DNA of 56,920 nucleotides from a bacterium. GTDB taxonomy: Bacteria > Krumholzibacteriota > Krumholzibacteriia > LZORAL124-64-63. Positions 9,050 to 18,428 of this stretch are shown here, one piece after another (position 1 is the first letter of the stretch; the number at the start of each line of letters is the position of its first letter). Made by a program: the position numbers and the translations under genes. Under the pieces are notes generated by a model that saw only the letters and a program-made list of their open reading frames with translations, was not told the origin of the DNA and made no database searches. Where the stretch lies: the NCBI GenBank assembly GCA_024223715.1, contig JAAEOA010000053.1, forward strand, positions 1 through 56,920, given 5' to 3'.

Positions 9050-9856
9050 TTAGGCCGCGCGGCCAATGTCTTTAATCAGCATTTCCCGATAACCTTCAAC
9101 TTTTTCCATGGCCAGCATTATCTGACCGCGGAAGGAGGCCCCCATTTCAGTGCTCAGCCAGTTCAGGATGACCGAGACCACAATACCCATGAAAGTGGTC
9201 ACCAGGGCAATACCCATGGCGGCGAGCAAATCGTCGTTACTGGCCGAAGTGCTTTTCGCGGCAAAACCACGATAAATTCCCCAAACCGTACCCAGCAATC
9301 CAAGTCCACCGGCGGTATCGGCCAGAAACGCCATGCGGGCTTCAAAAGTATTAAAACGGTGCTCTTCTTTTTGGCGATAAAAATCGGCTTCACTGCTAAT
9401 GAGGCTCATGTCCGCGCTTTGGCGGTACACACTGCCCACGTCGAGTAAAAGGCGACCCACTTTGCTGCCTGCGTTGGCTTTCACCAGGTCGTTGACTGCA
9501 TTAATATCCATGGCGGACAAGTCCGCTTTGTAAACATCGCCGCCTTTGAGTTTTTCCAGCATTTGGCGACGCACCTGATCCACAACAAAGAACACACCAA
9601 TGATCAGCAGTCCAATGATCACATGGCCAATGGGTTTACCTTTGTCGATAAACGCCTTTACCGATTCGCTGACCTGCAGCTCTTCTTCAGTCGGTTCCGT
9701 ACTGGCTAAAGTGCCGGTCATTTGAGCCAGGCGTGTATCCTGAAGATTTTGTTCCTGGTCTGTGGTTTTGGTTTCCGCCCCAGCCAGTTGCCAAATTCCC
9801 ATGGCGGTCACCAGCATGAGCGATGCCACCAGAATTGTTTTTCCCCACCTGAACAT
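9050..9856 (-). CDS. MotA/TolQ/ExbB-family proton channel with N-terminal signal peptide
   Basis: A 268-residue protein. Residues 1-27 form a signal peptide (cleavage near AGA). A periplasmic stretch, a first transmembrane helix (about 75-95), a cytoplasmic domain and two further helices follow. The MotA_ExbB core reads FLADTAGGLGLLGTVWGIYRG, then GIALVTTFMGIVVSVILNW, the two pore helices with their conserved Thr/Gly pattern. This is the long type of ExbB with a cleavable N-terminal extension. Start and upstream stop overlap as TAATG with GGAGGAG before it. It forms the ion channel with the ExbD-like protein downstream; the neighbouring PorP-like barrel and CHU_C protein suggest the energy serves surface-protein export or movement rather than iron uptake. 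Confidence 0.88.
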   Translation of the reverse strand: MFRWGKTILVASLMLVTAMGIWQLAGAETKTTDQEQNLQDTRLAQMTGTLASTEPTEEELQVSESVKAFIDKGKPIGHVIIGLLIIGVFFVVDQVRRQMLEKLKGGDVYKADLSAMDINAVNDLVKANAGSKVGRLLLDVGSVYRQSADMSLISSEADFYRQKEEHRFNTFEARMAFLADTAGGLGLLGTVWGIYRGFAAKSTSASNDDLLAAMGIALVTTFMGIVVSVILNWLSTEMGASFRGQIMLAMEKVEGYREMLIKDIGRAA

Positions 9857-11847
9857 TATTTCTCTCCTCCTGATTTGGTTTTTTGTTCATTCATTTTTTC
9901 ACTGTTATCTTCGCCCACTGGGAGTTCTTCTTCATTTACGACAGGTGTTTCTTCGCCTACTGGAAGCCCCTCTTCTGCAACTGAAAGTCCTTTGCGTCCG
10001 GGGTCCAGAATCAGGACGGGTTGCCGTTTCTGAAGTTCTCTCAGTGGTGTTTTTTCCACTCCAAATTCCAGCGTGCGCTGCATTACCTGACGGGCAATCG
10101 TAATTTCCCGGGCAATGGTAAAGTGGCGGTTGCCTTGAGCATCGACCCACTTCAGCTGATAAGTATACTGATCAACATCCACCAGCTCATCATGACTGTC
10201 GAGCCAATTCCAAAGCACCTGTTCCGGCGGATTTCCCACACCCTGGAATTGCCTTACCGGGCGCTCCAGGCTGTCGCTGATTTCCATGGTCCAGGCCCTT
10301 GTGCCCACCACATCGCCCAGGCTATGAATATTGATGGCAATAGACGGGAACTGCCGCAGTGAAATTTCCTCTACAGCCGGAATGCTGTCGTTGCCAACGG
10401 ATCGAATCAACTGACGGCGCAGGTTTTCGTTGGCAATAGGCTGCAGGCGTTTGATTTGCACACGCCCACTTTGCAGACTGTCCGCCCCTGCCTTACGGGC
10501 CAGATACCGGGCACGGTCCAATTGGTTTTCATCGGCCACGATAAGCAGGTCTCCGCCACTTCCACTCTTAAGATCCCTGTTCAGCGAGTCCATGCTGGCG
10601 CGGTATTCGTCGCTGTAGTTACCCCTGGGCAGATCGTTTTCCGGATAGGCGTCGACCATGCCTTCGGTAATGTCCCAGGTAATACGGTCGCTCCAGGTGC
10701 TGTCAATGACGCCAATGCGCCAGCGTGGCAATCGGCGCACACGGGCCATGTCGACCGACGGTCCAAAGACTCTGCGCAGGCGCTTAACTCTGATCAGAGC
10801 CGTGTCGGTAACGGCTTCCACAGTGAAGAAACCATGGGTTGGATCCACCGGTGCCACGGCTACGGCTTCGGCTTCAGGGAAGAAGTCGGTGGTGGATGTT
10901 TGCATCACCGGACTGTAAGGAGCATCGTCGAATGAATCGTGATTGTAACGCACCGCGGGTTTCGCTTTGCCACTGGCGTGCCAGCTGATGACAATACCGT
11001 GAGAGCCACTGGTCAGTTCGCCCAGTTCACTGGTGGGGTTGGTGTAGGAATACTCCAACCACGCACGGCTGCCCACGCTCACCCGAGCCCCAAGGGCCCA
11101 ATGATCGGAATCAATTTTGGCCAGCACGCTGTGCCGCCCGTAAATATTCCCGCGCGCTGAAGCCGAATAAGTTGTACGCCACTGACGATCCACAATTCCG
11201 GCGTTCAAAGAGAACAGTTTTCGCTCCCACGACGCTCCTGCACGCAGCGTCGCCGGTAAATAAACATTATCGGTGTTTCCGCCGAGGGAGATATTGGGCT
11301 GATGGGGGTTTTCCAGGAGAGCGCTTACCGTCACTCCCTGCCACGGTAAACTATAAGCTGCGGCCAAGGTGGTTGTGGCCACGGTCCGGCTCAAGCCGCC
11401 GGTCAACAAAGGATCTACGTGCGAACCCTGATTCAGGTCTGCATCGCTCAAATCGAAGGAGCGCTGATCCAGACCCAAACTCAGACCCAGGGAAAGTCCC
11501 GCATAAACACGACGGCCATAACCGGCGCGGAATTTTTTTACACCCCACAGGGGTGTATTCAAATAGTTGGCGTCGAGACTCAGTCCACCGTTGAACTTCC
11601 GGGTGGTGTAAATAAGGCCACCGGTATTCAGGTCTGTCGAATTTTCAAGCAGGCCGAGATGAAGAATCTGGAACCCTGCCGAGATCTGTTGCAGAGTCAT
11701 TTCACCAAGTGCCGGGTTTAGTCCATAGGCAAAGGGGTCGCTCAGGTCGGCGACATCGCTGGTGGAGCCAAAAATGGGTTCGTTCTGGGCGTGGGCCACA
11801 CCTGAAAGCAGCAATAATAACAGCAACCATATGATGTGTGTTCTCAT
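9856..11847 (-). CDS. PorP/SprF-like outer-membrane barrel fused to a periplasmic OmpA/FlgD-like extension
   Basis: A 663-residue protein with a signal peptide (ending GVAHA). Residues about 22-305 read as a beta-barrel of PorP/SprF type: an early YGLNPALG (family NPA motif), alternating strands with GLSLGLSLGLD, and a closing LEYSYTNP ... GSHGIVISWH that mirrors the family ending (SYDY ... GSHEI-L-x-Y). PorP/SprF proteins help export or anchor T9SS cargo with type B C-terminal domains and are usually encoded next to that cargo, as here. Residues about 390-600 form an extra periplasmic part with a degenerate OmpA-like segment and a FlgD-Ig-like WTMEISD ... VRQFQGVGNPPEQVLWNW stretch, absent from ordinary PorP. 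The tail is low complexity with LPVGEE/D repeats. Overlaps both neighbours. Confidence 0.72.
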   Translation of the reverse strand: MRTHIIWLLLLLLLSGVAHAQNEPIFGSTSDVADLSDPFAYGLNPALGEMTLQQISAGFQILHLGLLENSTDLNTGGLIYTTRKFNGGLSLDANYLNTPLWGVKKFRAGYGRRVYAGLSLGLSLGLDQRSFDLSDADLNQGSHVDPLLTGGLSRTVATTTLAAAYSLPWQGVTVSALLENPHQPNISLGGNTDNVYLPATLRAGASWERKLFSLNAGIVDRQWRTTYSASARGNIYGRHSVLAKIDSDHWALGARVSVGSRAWLEYSYTNPTSELGELTSGSHGIVISWHASGKAKPAVRYNHDSFDDAPYSPVMQTSTTDFFPEAEAVAVAPVDPTHGFFTVEAVTDTALIRVKRLRRVFGPSVDMARVRRLPRWRIGVIDSTWSDRITWDITEGMVDAYPENDLPRGNYSDEYRASMDSLNRDLKSGSGGDLLIVADENQLDRARYLARKAGADSLQSGRVQIKRLQPIANENLRRQLIRSVGNDSIPAVEEISLRQFPSIAINIHSLGDVVGTRAWTMEISDSLERPVRQFQGVGNPPEQVLWNWLDSHDELVDVDQYTYQLKWVDAQGNRHFTIAREITIARQVMQRTLEFGVEKTPLRELQKRQPVLILDPGRKGLSVAEEGLPVGEETPVVNEEELPVGEDNSEKMNEQKTKSGGEK

Positions 11848-14800
11848 CGAACCACCCCACAGGTGCCAGTGCGGAACTCACGGCCTTCATTGTAAACCAC
11901 ATAAATGTAAGTGCCCGGCGGCATGGGATCACCGCTTTGGTTGCGGCCGCTCCAGGTCAGGCTTCGGGTGCCATCCAGAACGTTGGTTTCGTAAACCAGG
12001 TGGCCACCGAGTTCAAAAATTCTGATGCTCGGGTTTTCCATGGTCTGATTCTGGAAGCGGAAAACAATATAGTCGTTGTGGCCGTCACCGTTGGGTGTGG
12101 CCACATTGGGGCTAACTACAAACGGGCCGGCTGCCACAGGGAAGCAGCTATGGTCGGCATTGTTGTCCGGGTTCACATCCCGACCGGCAATGATGTCAAT
12201 ATGAGCACAGTATTCACCAGGGCGATCCACTTCGAAAAGAACCTGCGGCACATTGACCGAAGCACCTGACGCCAAGCCCAGAAAATCTGTTTGGCGGCCG
12301 GCAACCCGAACGCCGTCCGGATCTTCAAGCCACAAATCAACGGTGAAAGGACCTGAGTTATAACCAAGGCTGCGCACCCGACCGTTGAAACGCACGACTT
12401 CGGCCAGACCCACACTGGTGGGGACATTAATTACTGATGACTCAAGGTCACCGCCCTCCCATTTCACATAGAGCGGAATTTCCACAATGGTCGTTTCAGG
12501 GTCTGCTGTATTCAATTCAATAACCTGGAAGACCAAAGGGCCAAACATTTGGCAAACCTCTTCAACAACAGTTCCTTCGGGAGGAGTGATGTCGAATGAG
12601 ACCATGGTATCGCCCGAGGCGGTCGCATGCACAAAAGGAGGCAGCAGACCCACAACCAGCATGGTATCGTCGCCGTCAATATCTAGAGAACGAACATCGA
12701 ACGTCAGGTTGTTTTCTTCGCGCACACCAAAAGCCTGAACCATTCCGCCATTGATCTCATTCAGGATTATGCCCGACTGACAGGGCTCCAGAGTCGGGTC
12801 TTCCGGCGAAAGAATCAGATTGGAAATTTCAATGGATGGCGCTCGGTTGGCGGCAATCATTGTCCCGACGGTAAAACAATTGTCGTCGGGATTAAAGTCG
12901 CCATCAATGCCTTCGGGTGGTTCAATACAGGCAGTAAAAGGACATTCTCCAGCCTCAGCGCAGCTGTCCACCACAAAGCGGACCGTATCGCGTCGGCCTT
13001 CAACCAAATTGATGAGTACTTTTTCCAGAGGATCTACATCGCAGGTGCAATAGCCGCCTTCGAGCCCCATAACCGCACCCTGGACCGGTTGACGGGCAAC
13101 TTCAACCACCACATCGACCAGGAAGGGGTGCTGTTGCTGGATCTCATCATCCTCATTTATTGGCAGGAACATCATATCGACGATGGAAATATCGGGCCGT
13201 GACGGCTCCACTATTACAGTTAAATGGAATGACCGAACGACAGTAGGATGAACCGCGTCGCGAAGCTCCACAAGCAGATCGCCACCCTCAGCTCCAACCA
13301 AATCGCTGGTCAGGGAAATAATCGGCAAAGCCACTTCAGGGGGTGCCAGTTGCTGAATGTTCAGCCAGGGTAAGGTGTTTTCCACCACTCTGAATTCCGG
13401 ACTGGCCTGAGGCCAGGTCCAACCAATCTGGTTGAGGCAATATCCAAAAACATCGTCTTCGGTAACGACCAGGGTATCTACCGAAGTGCAAACTGTGGCC
13501 GCACCTGAACAATCAGGGTCCGAGGCCAGACACGGTGCAGCCGATAGCAATCGAACCGACAAGTCCTGGGTTATGATTTGATCGGGCAGGCAATTATAAA
13601 TTGCCAGAGACCGGACCGTCCATTGACTGGTTTCAAAGACATCTATGGAATCGGTACCGGCGGGAACCAGGCTTGAGTTGGGCTGTACCGTGAGTGTCCA
13701 GTTTTGAGTCTGACCCGGAACCAGTGTTCGTGAGCCTGCGGGCCAATAGGAAAATGGACTCGAAGTATTGTCCGGTGGCGAAACATCTACGGGGAAATCA
13801 CCCGTGTTGGTCAAATGGATTTCGGTACTGACGGTCACCTCTGAAAGAGCCGGAAGGGTGCCAAAATCAAGGGCCGAACCTGTGGTTGAATAGCCGTCAC
13901 CTTGTGACCAGAACAAAGACCCGATGCCGGAATTATTGTCCTGGACCTTGTGTAAACCGCCACGACCCTGAAGTTGGAAATCGCAAACCAGGGTTGAATC
14001 TGAGCCATCATAAGCGGCGCCCACCCAAACAATATTCACGGTCAGATTCGCGCTGTATTGAACCGTGTCCTGAGGCGCAAAATTAACCGGCAACATGGCC
14101 GTTTCACCGGACGACAGGCAGCCATCGCCAAAGTATTGAGTCGGCCAGGTGCTAACTGAAAAAGCACCGGTATAATCTTCCAGATCAACCAGGGTAATTC
14201 TTGAAGGCAGAAGACCTTCGTTGGTGAAAGGAATATAGGCCACCTGAGCGGCCTCGGAACACTGAATTTCCCGGACACCAAAGTCCATCAAGCCGCCGCA
14301 ATTGGCGCCATCGGTTACGGGTGCCCGCTGGGGAACACCACCGGGAGTTTGCAGTAGAACGATAATGGATTGATCGGCCACCAAAAGAGCCGCATCGCCA
14401 TCGCCGTCGTAATTAAGATCGCCAACTTTTATGGCTGACAACTCGGCCTGAAAACTCAACGTCTGAATACTGGGCGTAGCTTCCAGAGTGCAAACATTTA
14501 GGTCGCCGGTTTGAGAATTGCTGTACCAAAGTTCGGGATAAATATCCAGAATGCGGGCGGCCTGGGGAACCAGACTGAATGATGACAAATCAGGAATCGT
14601 TAGGCAACCAGCCGATGCCGGTGGCCATGATCCATCAAACATGAAACCGCAAAGATTGTCGGTGGTCGACTCTAACCCTGCGTTGAGCAAAGAGGCCGGG
14701 GTTGGGGAATCATCCCAGGGATCGAGCAATCGGCCGAACATTATTCCCGCACTGAAACTTGTTGATTCGCTGACAATGCCAGGATCATCAAAGGTGCCGT

Positions 14801-15863
14801 CGCCCCGACCGTGAGCCATTCGCAGTCGGTAATTTCCCTGTTCCTGGTAATCTGCTGTCCAAATAAGATCGGTTCGGCCATCGCCGTCCACGTCTTTCAA
14901 TAATGCGTGAATTGGCCAAGGCTGATTTTTGTCTGCGGAATTTGCGGCTTCGTTAACGGGAACCGGTTGCGCGTCTTGCATTTCCAGGTTTCCACTGCCG
15001 TTGTTTAATACCACCAGATATTGCAAACCAAATAGGCTGAAGACCACCAGGTCGTCGTCACCATCGTCGTCAACATCGCCACTGACCATGGTGCGGGAAA
15101 TGAAACCGGGTGGGAAACTGTGTTGGCTGGACAGTGATCCCTGGGGTGATAAATCCGCCCCGGGGTTGGTCCAGAACTGAAGACCACCCAATGACAGCAT
15201 AACCAGATCACGCTGGGCATTCCCGTCCAAATCAAGGCTCAGCAAATCCACAGGATTGTCTGTTGTGCAAACAGCAGGAGCCCGTACCTGCCACGACTCT
15301 GTTTGCGATTGATAATTATAACGACGGGCCACCGTGGTCAGATACCGCACACCATCAGATTCGGTGAGCAGCACACCCTCGAGGTCACGATCCGCATTCA
15401 AATCGGCCCAGGTCCAGGATAGAAACTCAAGACTGCCCGAAGGGAAATATTCTTCAAGACTGATTGTGCCCGAATGCATATCCGACAAGGTCCCGGTCAG
15501 GTTTTCATCTCGCGGACGTATGGTGGTTTGCCAGGTGTATCCGGTATCACCCTTTAAGGTAACTGTCACTTCTTCACCTGCCGCAAAAGGAACTGCCGGC
15601 GTGAAGAGTAAAGTATCTCCGTTGTCAGAAAAATTAAGCTCACCCTGATGGCGAATTCCGGTTGCCGATCCGCGAACTGACAAAACATCTTCTGGTTGAG
15701 TCAATGTTCCCGGCAGCAACCGAACACCAAAAGGACCGCAGGGGTCTGTCTGGTAGGATCCCTGGGGTGGAAACGTTTCCAAAACCTCGGGTTGTTCTGC
15801 AAGGGCCGCCGAGACAGAATAAAGAACAACAATGAATAGAATCAAATAACGAATGTTTTTCAT
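11844..15863 (-). CDS. Giant secreted multi-domain surface protein with FG-GAP/VCBS repeats and CHU_C (type B) C-terminal domain
   Basis: A 1339-residue secreted protein. The ATG at 15863 is chosen because GGAGGTGG lies upstream and a signal peptide follows (MKNIRYLI ... AALA). Order of domains: SbsA-like Ig (about 24-115); FG-GAP/VCBS repeats with Ca-binding Asp loops (about 150-500: DLNADRDLEG, DVDDDGDDDLVVF, DVDGDGRTDLIW, DLNYDGDGDAALL); immunoglobulin-like choice-of-anchor segments (about 540-780); CARDB-like domains (about 880-1240); and a C-terminal domain with VSPNVATPNGDGHNDYIVF ... IRIFELGGHLVYE ... PPGTYIYVV, the gliding-motility-associated CHU_C signature. In Flavobacterium this domain directs T9SS export of SprB-type adhesins that need a co-encoded SprF. 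Its immediate neighbour is a PorP/SprF-like gene, so an adhesin or filament cargo is inferred. Confidence 0.85.
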   Translation of the reverse strand: MKNIRYLILFIVVLYSVSAALAEQPEVLETFPPQGSYQTDPCGPFGVRLLPGTLTQPEDVLSVRGSATGIRHQGELNFSDNGDTLLFTPAVPFAAGEEVTVTLKGDTGYTWQTTIRPRDENLTGTLSDMHSGTISLEEYFPSGSLEFLSWTWADLNADRDLEGVLLTESDGVRYLTTVARRYNYQSQTESWQVRAPAVCTTDNPVDLLSLDLDGNAQRDLVMLSLGGLQFWTNPGADLSPQGSLSSQHSFPPGFISRTMVSGDVDDDGDDDLVVFSLFGLQYLVVLNNGSGNLEMQDAQPVPVNEAANSADKNQPWPIHALLKDVDGDGRTDLIWTADYQEQGNYRLRMAHGRGDGTFDDPGIVSESTSFSAGIMFGRLLDPWDDSPTPASLLNAGLESTTDNLCGFMFDGSWPPASAGCLTIPDLSSFSLVPQAARILDIYPELWYSNSQTGDLNVCTLEATPSIQTLSFQAELSAIKVGDLNYDGDGDAALLVADQSIIVLLQTPGGVPQRAPVTDGANCGGLMDFGVREIQCSEAAQVAYIPFTNEGLLPSRITLVDLEDYTGAFSVSTWPTQYFGDGCLSSGETAMLPVNFAPQDTVQYSANLTVNIVWVGAAYDGSDSTLVCDFQLQGRGGLHKVQDNNSGIGSLFWSQGDGYSTTGSALDFGTLPALSEVTVSTEIHLTNTGDFPVDVSPPDNTSSPFSYWPAGSRTLVPGQTQNWTLTVQPNSSLVPAGTDSIDVFETSQWTVRSLAIYNCLPDQIITQDLSVRLLSAAPCLASDPDCSGAATVCTSVDTLVVTEDDVFGYCLNQIGWTWPQASPEFRVVENTLPWLNIQQLAPPEVALPIISLTSDLVGAEGGDLLVELRDAVHPTVVRSFHLTVIVEPSRPDISIVDMMFLPINEDDEIQQQHPFLVDVVVEVARQPVQGAVMGLEGGYCTCDVDPLEKVLINLVEGRRDTVRFVVDSCAEAGECPFTACIEPPEGIDGDFNPDDNCFTVGTMIAANRAPSIEISNLILSPEDPTLEPCQSGIILNEINGGMVQAFGVREENNLTFDVRSLDIDGDDTMLVVGLLPPFVHATASGDTMVSFDITPPEGTVVEEVCQMFGPLVFQVIELNTADPETTIVEIPLYVKWEGGDLESSVINVPTSVGLAEVVRFNGRVRSLGYNSGPFTVDLWLEDPDGVRVAGRQTDFLGLASGASVNVPQVLFEVDRPGEYCAHIDIIAGRDVNPDNNADHSCFPVAAGPFVVSPNVATPNGDGHNDYIVFRFQNQTMENPSIRIFELGGHLVYETNVLDGTRSLTWSGRNQSGDPMPPGTYIYVVYNEGREFRTGTCGVVR

Positions 15864-17350
15864 TGCGCCACCTCCCCGTTCTTTTGGGGAAGCAGGCTGC
15901 GAGACCGATCCCACAATTGCCGGGCTTCAAGGTTGTCCGGTTCTCTTTCAACGGCTCGGGCCGCCAAAATTTCCATATCTTCAAAACGATCCTGACTGAA
16001 AGCCACTCTGGCTTTTTTCAACAAAAGGGAAACAGAAGTATCGCCCCACACCTGAGCTTTATTAAACCAGTGCAAGGCTTCTTCGTAATGACTTTGAGCC
16101 AAAAGAACGTCGCCCAAAATGACGGCCTCCGTTGGCAGCTTTGCACCTGTGGCCAACAAGTCCCGCAAGTCGTCGCGAGTTTGTTCGAGGTTGCCAATGG
16201 AACGCAGGAAAGCCAGGCGAACCCTCAGGGCCTGACTTTTTTCATAGGTTGATAAAATGTCCCGCTGGTTAAGCAACTCATTGGCCACCATACCGGCATC
16301 GCGCAAACGACCCCGGGTATACAAACGGGACATCCAGAAAGTTTGCCAACGATGATCCAGGTCGCCGGTAGCCAGAATTTCCGCTACCTCGGATCCTTTC
16401 TTGGCACGGTTCAGGGCCACGATGTTGCGACGGGCCTGAAAGACATCGGCCCGGTCAGGGTCCACCACGTCTGCAGTATCGAGTTTTGCCAAAGACAAAG
16501 CCACCTGGTCGGTTGACCAAAGGACAAGAGACTGTTGAAGCAAACCATTGGCCACTTCTGACCGTGCGTCATTGGTTGGCATTCGCCAATTTACACCGGC
16601 CAGGCGATAGTATTGATCCATGCCCACCCAGTCGCCATCCAGCCGACACAACTCACCGGTTGTGTAAGCCGCAAGATCGTCACCTGTTTCGGTGTTATTG
16701 TTATTCAGTTGAGATGCCAGCCGTACTCTGGATTCCAGGCGTTCAGTACTCTGACCGGGACCGGAGTTTTGCTCCAGCCACCGATAAACCACTTCCGGGC
16801 GTTGGGCCATGGCCAGGGTGCGAATTTCTTCCAAGCCAGGGCCATAAGCCATTATTCGAGCTTCAACCCATCGCCAATGAGTTTCTTTTTGCTCTGGAGC
16901 TGCAGCCAAAGCTAATTCCAAATGTTTTGCTGCCTGAACCCAGTTTCCAGCTTCGGCCTCCGAATCGGCCTTCAAGGCCTCATCTTTCCAGTGACCCAGG
17001 CGAATGTGCTCAATGTCTGTATTCAGTTCGTCAGATAACCGGCGACTTTTTTTGAACCAGTTGTTCATTTGTTCATATTCGCCATCGGCCCCATATAGAA
17101 CCCCCAGGCTGTAGGCTTGCCAGGCCAGTGGCTGAACGGCTTGTTTTGCTTCAAGAGATTTTATGGTCGATTCCCGCTGATCGAGGTCCAGCTCGAGCAA
17201 TTGTTTGGTACGATCCGCCGGGACGGCACAACCAACACAAGTGGCCAGAACAAAAAACAGCACCATGCTTAAAAATATTTGACGCTCTTTTGAGCCTGAA
17301 TGTAAAAATCCTTTGCGGCCGAATTCCAGTCCTGGATGGAATGCTGTCAT
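15860..17350 (-). CDS. TPR-type lipoprotein, first gene of the Exb/PorP operon
   Basis: A predicted 496-residue protein from the ATG at 17350. An in-frame extension to 17584 exists but is basic, low in hydrophobic residues and lacks a signal, so I leave it out. The N terminus (GSKERQIF, LSMVLFFVLATCVGC) looks like a lipoprotein signal with Cys41, though the residue three before the Cys is not the usual Leu. The remainder is a string of helical hairpins of TPR character (for example AWQAYSLGVLYGADGEYEQMNNWFKKS and VILGDVLLAQSHYEEALHWFNKAQ segments). The stop overlaps the start of the CHU_C gene. It heads the operon and faces tonB across a 420-base gap. An outer-membrane scaffold role is inferred. 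The start has only a weak Shine-Dalgarno, so the exact N terminus is uncertain. Confidence 0.7.
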   Translation of the reverse strand: MTAFHPGLEFGRKGFLHSGSKERQIFLSMVLFFVLATCVGCAVPADRTKQLLELDLDQRESTIKSLEAKQAVQPLAWQAYSLGVLYGADGEYEQMNNWFKKSRRLSDELNTDIEHIRLGHWKDEALKADSEAEAGNWVQAAKHLELALAAAPEQKETHWRWVEARIMAYGPGLEEIRTLAMAQRPEVVYRWLEQNSGPGQSTERLESRVRLASQLNNNNTETGDDLAAYTTGELCRLDGDWVGMDQYYRLAGVNWRMPTNDARSEVANGLLQQSLVLWSTDQVALSLAKLDTADVVDPDRADVFQARRNIVALNRAKKGSEVAEILATGDLDHRWQTFWMSRLYTRGRLRDAGMVANELLNQRDILSTYEKSQALRVRLAFLRSIGNLEQTRDDLRDLLATGAKLPTEAVILGDVLLAQSHYEEALHWFNKAQVWGDTSVSLLLKKARVAFSQDRFEDMEILAARAVEREPDNLEARQLWDRSRSLLPQKNGEVAQ

Positions 17351-17770
17351 GCTTCTTGGGCGGTTTGGCCAATTTTTGACCTGTGCTCCCAAATCACCGA
17401 CTCTCAGTCTCCGGCTACTATTCTGGGCAAGGCTTTTTATCTTGTTTAAAACCAGCAGGTTGGACACGGCGACCTTTCTGTTCCATATTCCGGAACATGG
17501 GTTATCAAACAACTTTTCCCCTGAGTTGCATGATCTGTTCCTGATGCTGTTCCTGATGAAGTGTCTTTTGTTGTGTCTTCCCAATCCTCACGATGAAGGA
17601 CCATGATAATTTAGAATTTGGGCCTTAACCAGCCTTAATTCTTTGAAAATTTCCCCTCCCAAATTCAAAAATTTTTCCTGAAATTTGACCTCAAGGAAAA
17701 TAATCCTCAGTATTATGAAACCCCACTTAAGAGCCGATCACGCAGATTCGGCCAGTTTGTGAGGGCACTA
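17351..17770. other. Divergent intergenic region between the Exb/PorP operon and tonB
   Basis: About 420 bases separate the leftward operon from the rightward tonB, so promoters for both should lie here. The part next to tonB (17640-17730) is AT-rich and holds TTGACC near 17686 and TATTAT near 17712. Their spacing of 20 bases is too long for a confident promoter call. No RNA gene or repeat was seen. Confidence 0.4.
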
Positions 17771-18415
17771 ATGAACTTCAGTCAATCAAATCCCCATTAT
17801 CTTTCCGCAAATGCCATCTTCAAAAATCAGTATCGGAAGGTTTTACGTTGGTCACTCCTTGTCGCCCTTCTGCTCACCGCTGTTGGTGTCTACATCAGCC
17901 CTCAATACTCGCCTAATCCTTATGTTCTGAGAACAGATTATCTTGAAATCAGTGACGTCGAAGTCATTGATGATTTAGTGCTTCCGGAAATCAAGCCTGC
18001 CAAGCCACCCGTAATTCCCAGGAACGTTGAGCCCGTTTCCGAACTTATGAACGAGACTGAATATTTTCCGAACACTATAGATGTCTACTTTCCTCAATAC
18101 CAGGAACCCCCGGTTTCCAACAATCCTTTTGAATCATTCACTTCAACAAGCCAAAAACCATCACTTCTTCATTTTGCAAAACCCGATTACCCGGAAATTG
18201 CCCGAAGGGCCCAACTTGAAGGGACCGTTATTGTAAAAGTTTTGGTGGGAGTCGATGGAAGAGTGAAAAAAACAGCCATCATTCAAAGCGCACATCCGTT
18301 ATTGGACAAAGCCGCAGCGTTTGCTGCCAGTAAATGCAAATTCAAACCCGGGACCCAGCGGTCAATTCCCGTGAAAGCATGGATGGCAATTCCCTATACT
18401 TTCAAACTGAACTAA
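17771..18415 (+). CDS. tonB: Energy transducer TonB
   Basis: A 214-residue protein. The ATG at 17771 is preferred to an in-frame GTG at 17759 because GAGGG sits six bases upstream. A basic N terminus (FKNQYRKVLRW) precedes one transmembrane helix (about 27-46), then a Pro/Glu/Val linker (VLPEIKPAKPPVIPR) and a C-terminal TonB domain: KPDYPEIARRAQLEGTVIVK, VGVDGRVKKTAII, LDKAAAFAASKCKFKPG, IPVKAWMAIPYTF. TonB carries energy from ExbB-ExbD to outer-membrane transporters or other machines. It is the only rightward gene in the left arm and is divergent from the operon that encodes ExbB/ExbD-like proteins, which may be its motor. It converges on the PAS-receiver gene with a 13-base gap. Confidence 0.92.
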   Translation: MNFSQSNPHYLSANAIFKNQYRKVLRWSLLVALLLTAVGVYISPQYSPNPYVLRTDYLEISDVEVIDDLVLPEIKPAKPPVIPRNVEPVSELMNETEYFPNTIDVYFPQYQEPPVSNNPFESFTSTSQKPSLLHFAKPDYPEIARRAQLEGTVIVKVLVGVDGRVKKTAIIQSAHPLLDKAAAFAASKCKFKPGTQRSIPVKAWMAIPYTFKLN

Positions 18416-18428
18416 GCCCAGGGGGAAA

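Noticed and set aside
17351..17584. N-terminal extension of the TPR lipoprotein frame
   Set aside because: It is basic and Asn/Arg rich, has no homology character, and would place the signal peptide inside the protein.
17686..17717. TTGACC / TATTAT as the tonB promoter
   Set aside because: The 20-base spacing is outside the normal range, so it is noted only in the intergenic entry.
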